DNA of 41,993 bases. Origin: Tissierellales bacterium. GTDB taxonomy: Bacteria; Bacillota; Clostridia; Tissierellales; Tissierellaceae. This document shows, piece after piece, positions 41,847-41,993 of this stretch; positions within the stretch are counted from its first letter, which is position 1, and each line of letters opens with the position of its first letter. Location: positions 1-41,993 of the forward strand of contig JACIXZ010000011.1 of the NCBI GenBank assembly GCA_014360205.1. Reading direction: 5' to 3'. The notes beneath the pieces were generated by a model. It made no database searches. It was not told the origin of the DNA and saw only the letters and a program-made list of their open reading frames with translations. The position numbers were made by a program, and so were the translations under genes.

Positions 41847-41993
41847 TAATTATTGGTACTTTTTTTAGTTTCTACCAGGTCAATTTTATCCTTCAGCCTA
41901 TAAGATGGACCTGTAATCTTAATAATACTTGAATGATGAATTAGCCTATCTAAGATAGCATTTGCCAGTGTTATGTCTGAAAATACTTCTCCC
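41846..41993 (-). CDS. istB: IstB transposition helper ATPase, C-terminal fragment
   Basis: The minus strand encodes 48 residues before a TAA at 41846-41848 and continues past the window end. EVFSDITLANAILDRLIHHSSI and KITGPSYRLKDKIDLV match the C-terminus of IstB, the AAA+ helper of IS21-family transposition, just after the sensor region. Only this tail is visible, so intactness of the element cannot be judged. The last residues ETKKSTNN are element-specific. The stop codon touches the inner terminal repeat. Confidence 0.85.
   Translation of the reverse strand, partial: GEVFSDITLANAILDRLIHHSSIIKITGPSYRLKDKIDLVETKKSTNN

Larger units (their letters stand above)
41792..41993 (-). mobile_element. 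3' end of an IS21-family insertion sequence (cut by the window edge)
   Basis: A partial IstB gene is followed by two 22-base direct repeats (41801-41822 and 41825-41846), the multiple terminal repeats typical of IS21 ends. The element boundary probably lies near the TG at 41792; the exact end cannot be set without the other terminus or the target duplication. The element continues beyond the window, where istA should lie. Confidence 0.75.

Noticed and set aside
1-41993. CRISPR arrays, tRNA or rRNA genes
   Set aside because: No regularly spaced repeats, tRNA-like cloverleaf patterns or rRNA-like conserved segments were seen by eye.

Overview
The window looks like a chromosomal segment of a low-GC, anaerobic Gram-positive bacterium (Clostridia/Tissierellia-like). 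Supporting this are the strong A/T bias, GGAGG-type ribosome sites, a CIRCE/HrcA heat-shock site, lipoprotein signals with LAGC lipoboxes, copper-amine-oxidase-N stalk domains on an autolysin, and an intracellular methylglyoxal synthase. I cannot name the genus from sequence alone. The organism appears to use selenium in two ways: a tRNA 2-selenouridine synthase gene (13837-14865), and a glutaredoxin-like gene (21131-21361) whose first active-site Cys is an in-frame TGA, which I read as selenocysteine.

Region 1 (1-9145) is a bacterial microcompartment (BMC) and purine-type catabolic locus. A minus-strand operon starts near 5280 and runs: hydantoinase-type cyclic amidohydrolase, isochorismatase-fold cysteine hydrolase, UbiX, UbiD, BMC-H shell protein, an unknown 76-residue protein, and a second BMC-H. 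A metal-dependent 'cyclase'-family hydrolase is divergent (5441-6136). A PucR-family regulator (6159-7823) and a guanine-deaminase-like amidohydrolase (7889-9145) follow. Together these match the order of reactions in the classical clostridial route guanine -> xanthine -> 4-ureido-5-imidazolecarboxylate -> 4-amino-5-imidazolecarboxylate -> 4-aminoimidazole -> 4-imidazolone. My main hypothesis is a shell-enclosed anaerobic xanthine-degradation pathway using a prenylated-FMN decarboxylase. The hydantoinase gene also shows a probable frameshift at its 3' end that hides a helical C-terminal tail.

Region 2 (9327-16707) holds housekeeping genes: an old-yellow-enzyme (NamA-like) reductase, a cytosolic parvulin, a cold-shock protein with a long leader and a strong promoter, methylglyoxal synthase, acyl-ACP thioesterase, a DMT permease, tRNA 2-selenouridine synthase and FtsH. 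Region 3 (16717-21361) is an apparent TetR-controlled operon (RND transporter, TetR, then FtsH) with a clear promoter and palindromic operator. The RND protein carries a roughly 200-residue coiled-coil hairpin insertion. The selenoprotein gene lies just upstream, behind a terminator.

Region 4 (21652-30045) contains a secreted glucosaminidase, a GNAT acetyltransferase, a GGDEF protein with a degenerate HD-GYP domain, a PrsA-like foldase lipoprotein, a sodium:neurotransmitter-symporter-family transporter and a CNNM/TlyC-type membrane protein. Region 5 (30100-41142) is a glucoside/sucrose-type utilisation locus: an amylosucrase-family GH13 enzyme, ABC importer, LacI regulator, PfkB sugar kinase, MsmK-type ATPase, GH65 phosphorylase and beta-phosphoglucomutase. 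Two nearly identical promoters each have a TGWAACCGGTTNCA-type operator filling the -35/-10 spacer. Region 6 (41186-41993) has a CIRCE-controlled Hsp20 gene and then the end of an IS21-family element with a partial IstB gene.

Most convergent gene pairs share long, near-perfect inverted repeats that overlap stop codons and probably act as bidirectional terminators. I saw no rRNA, tRNA or CRISPR array.
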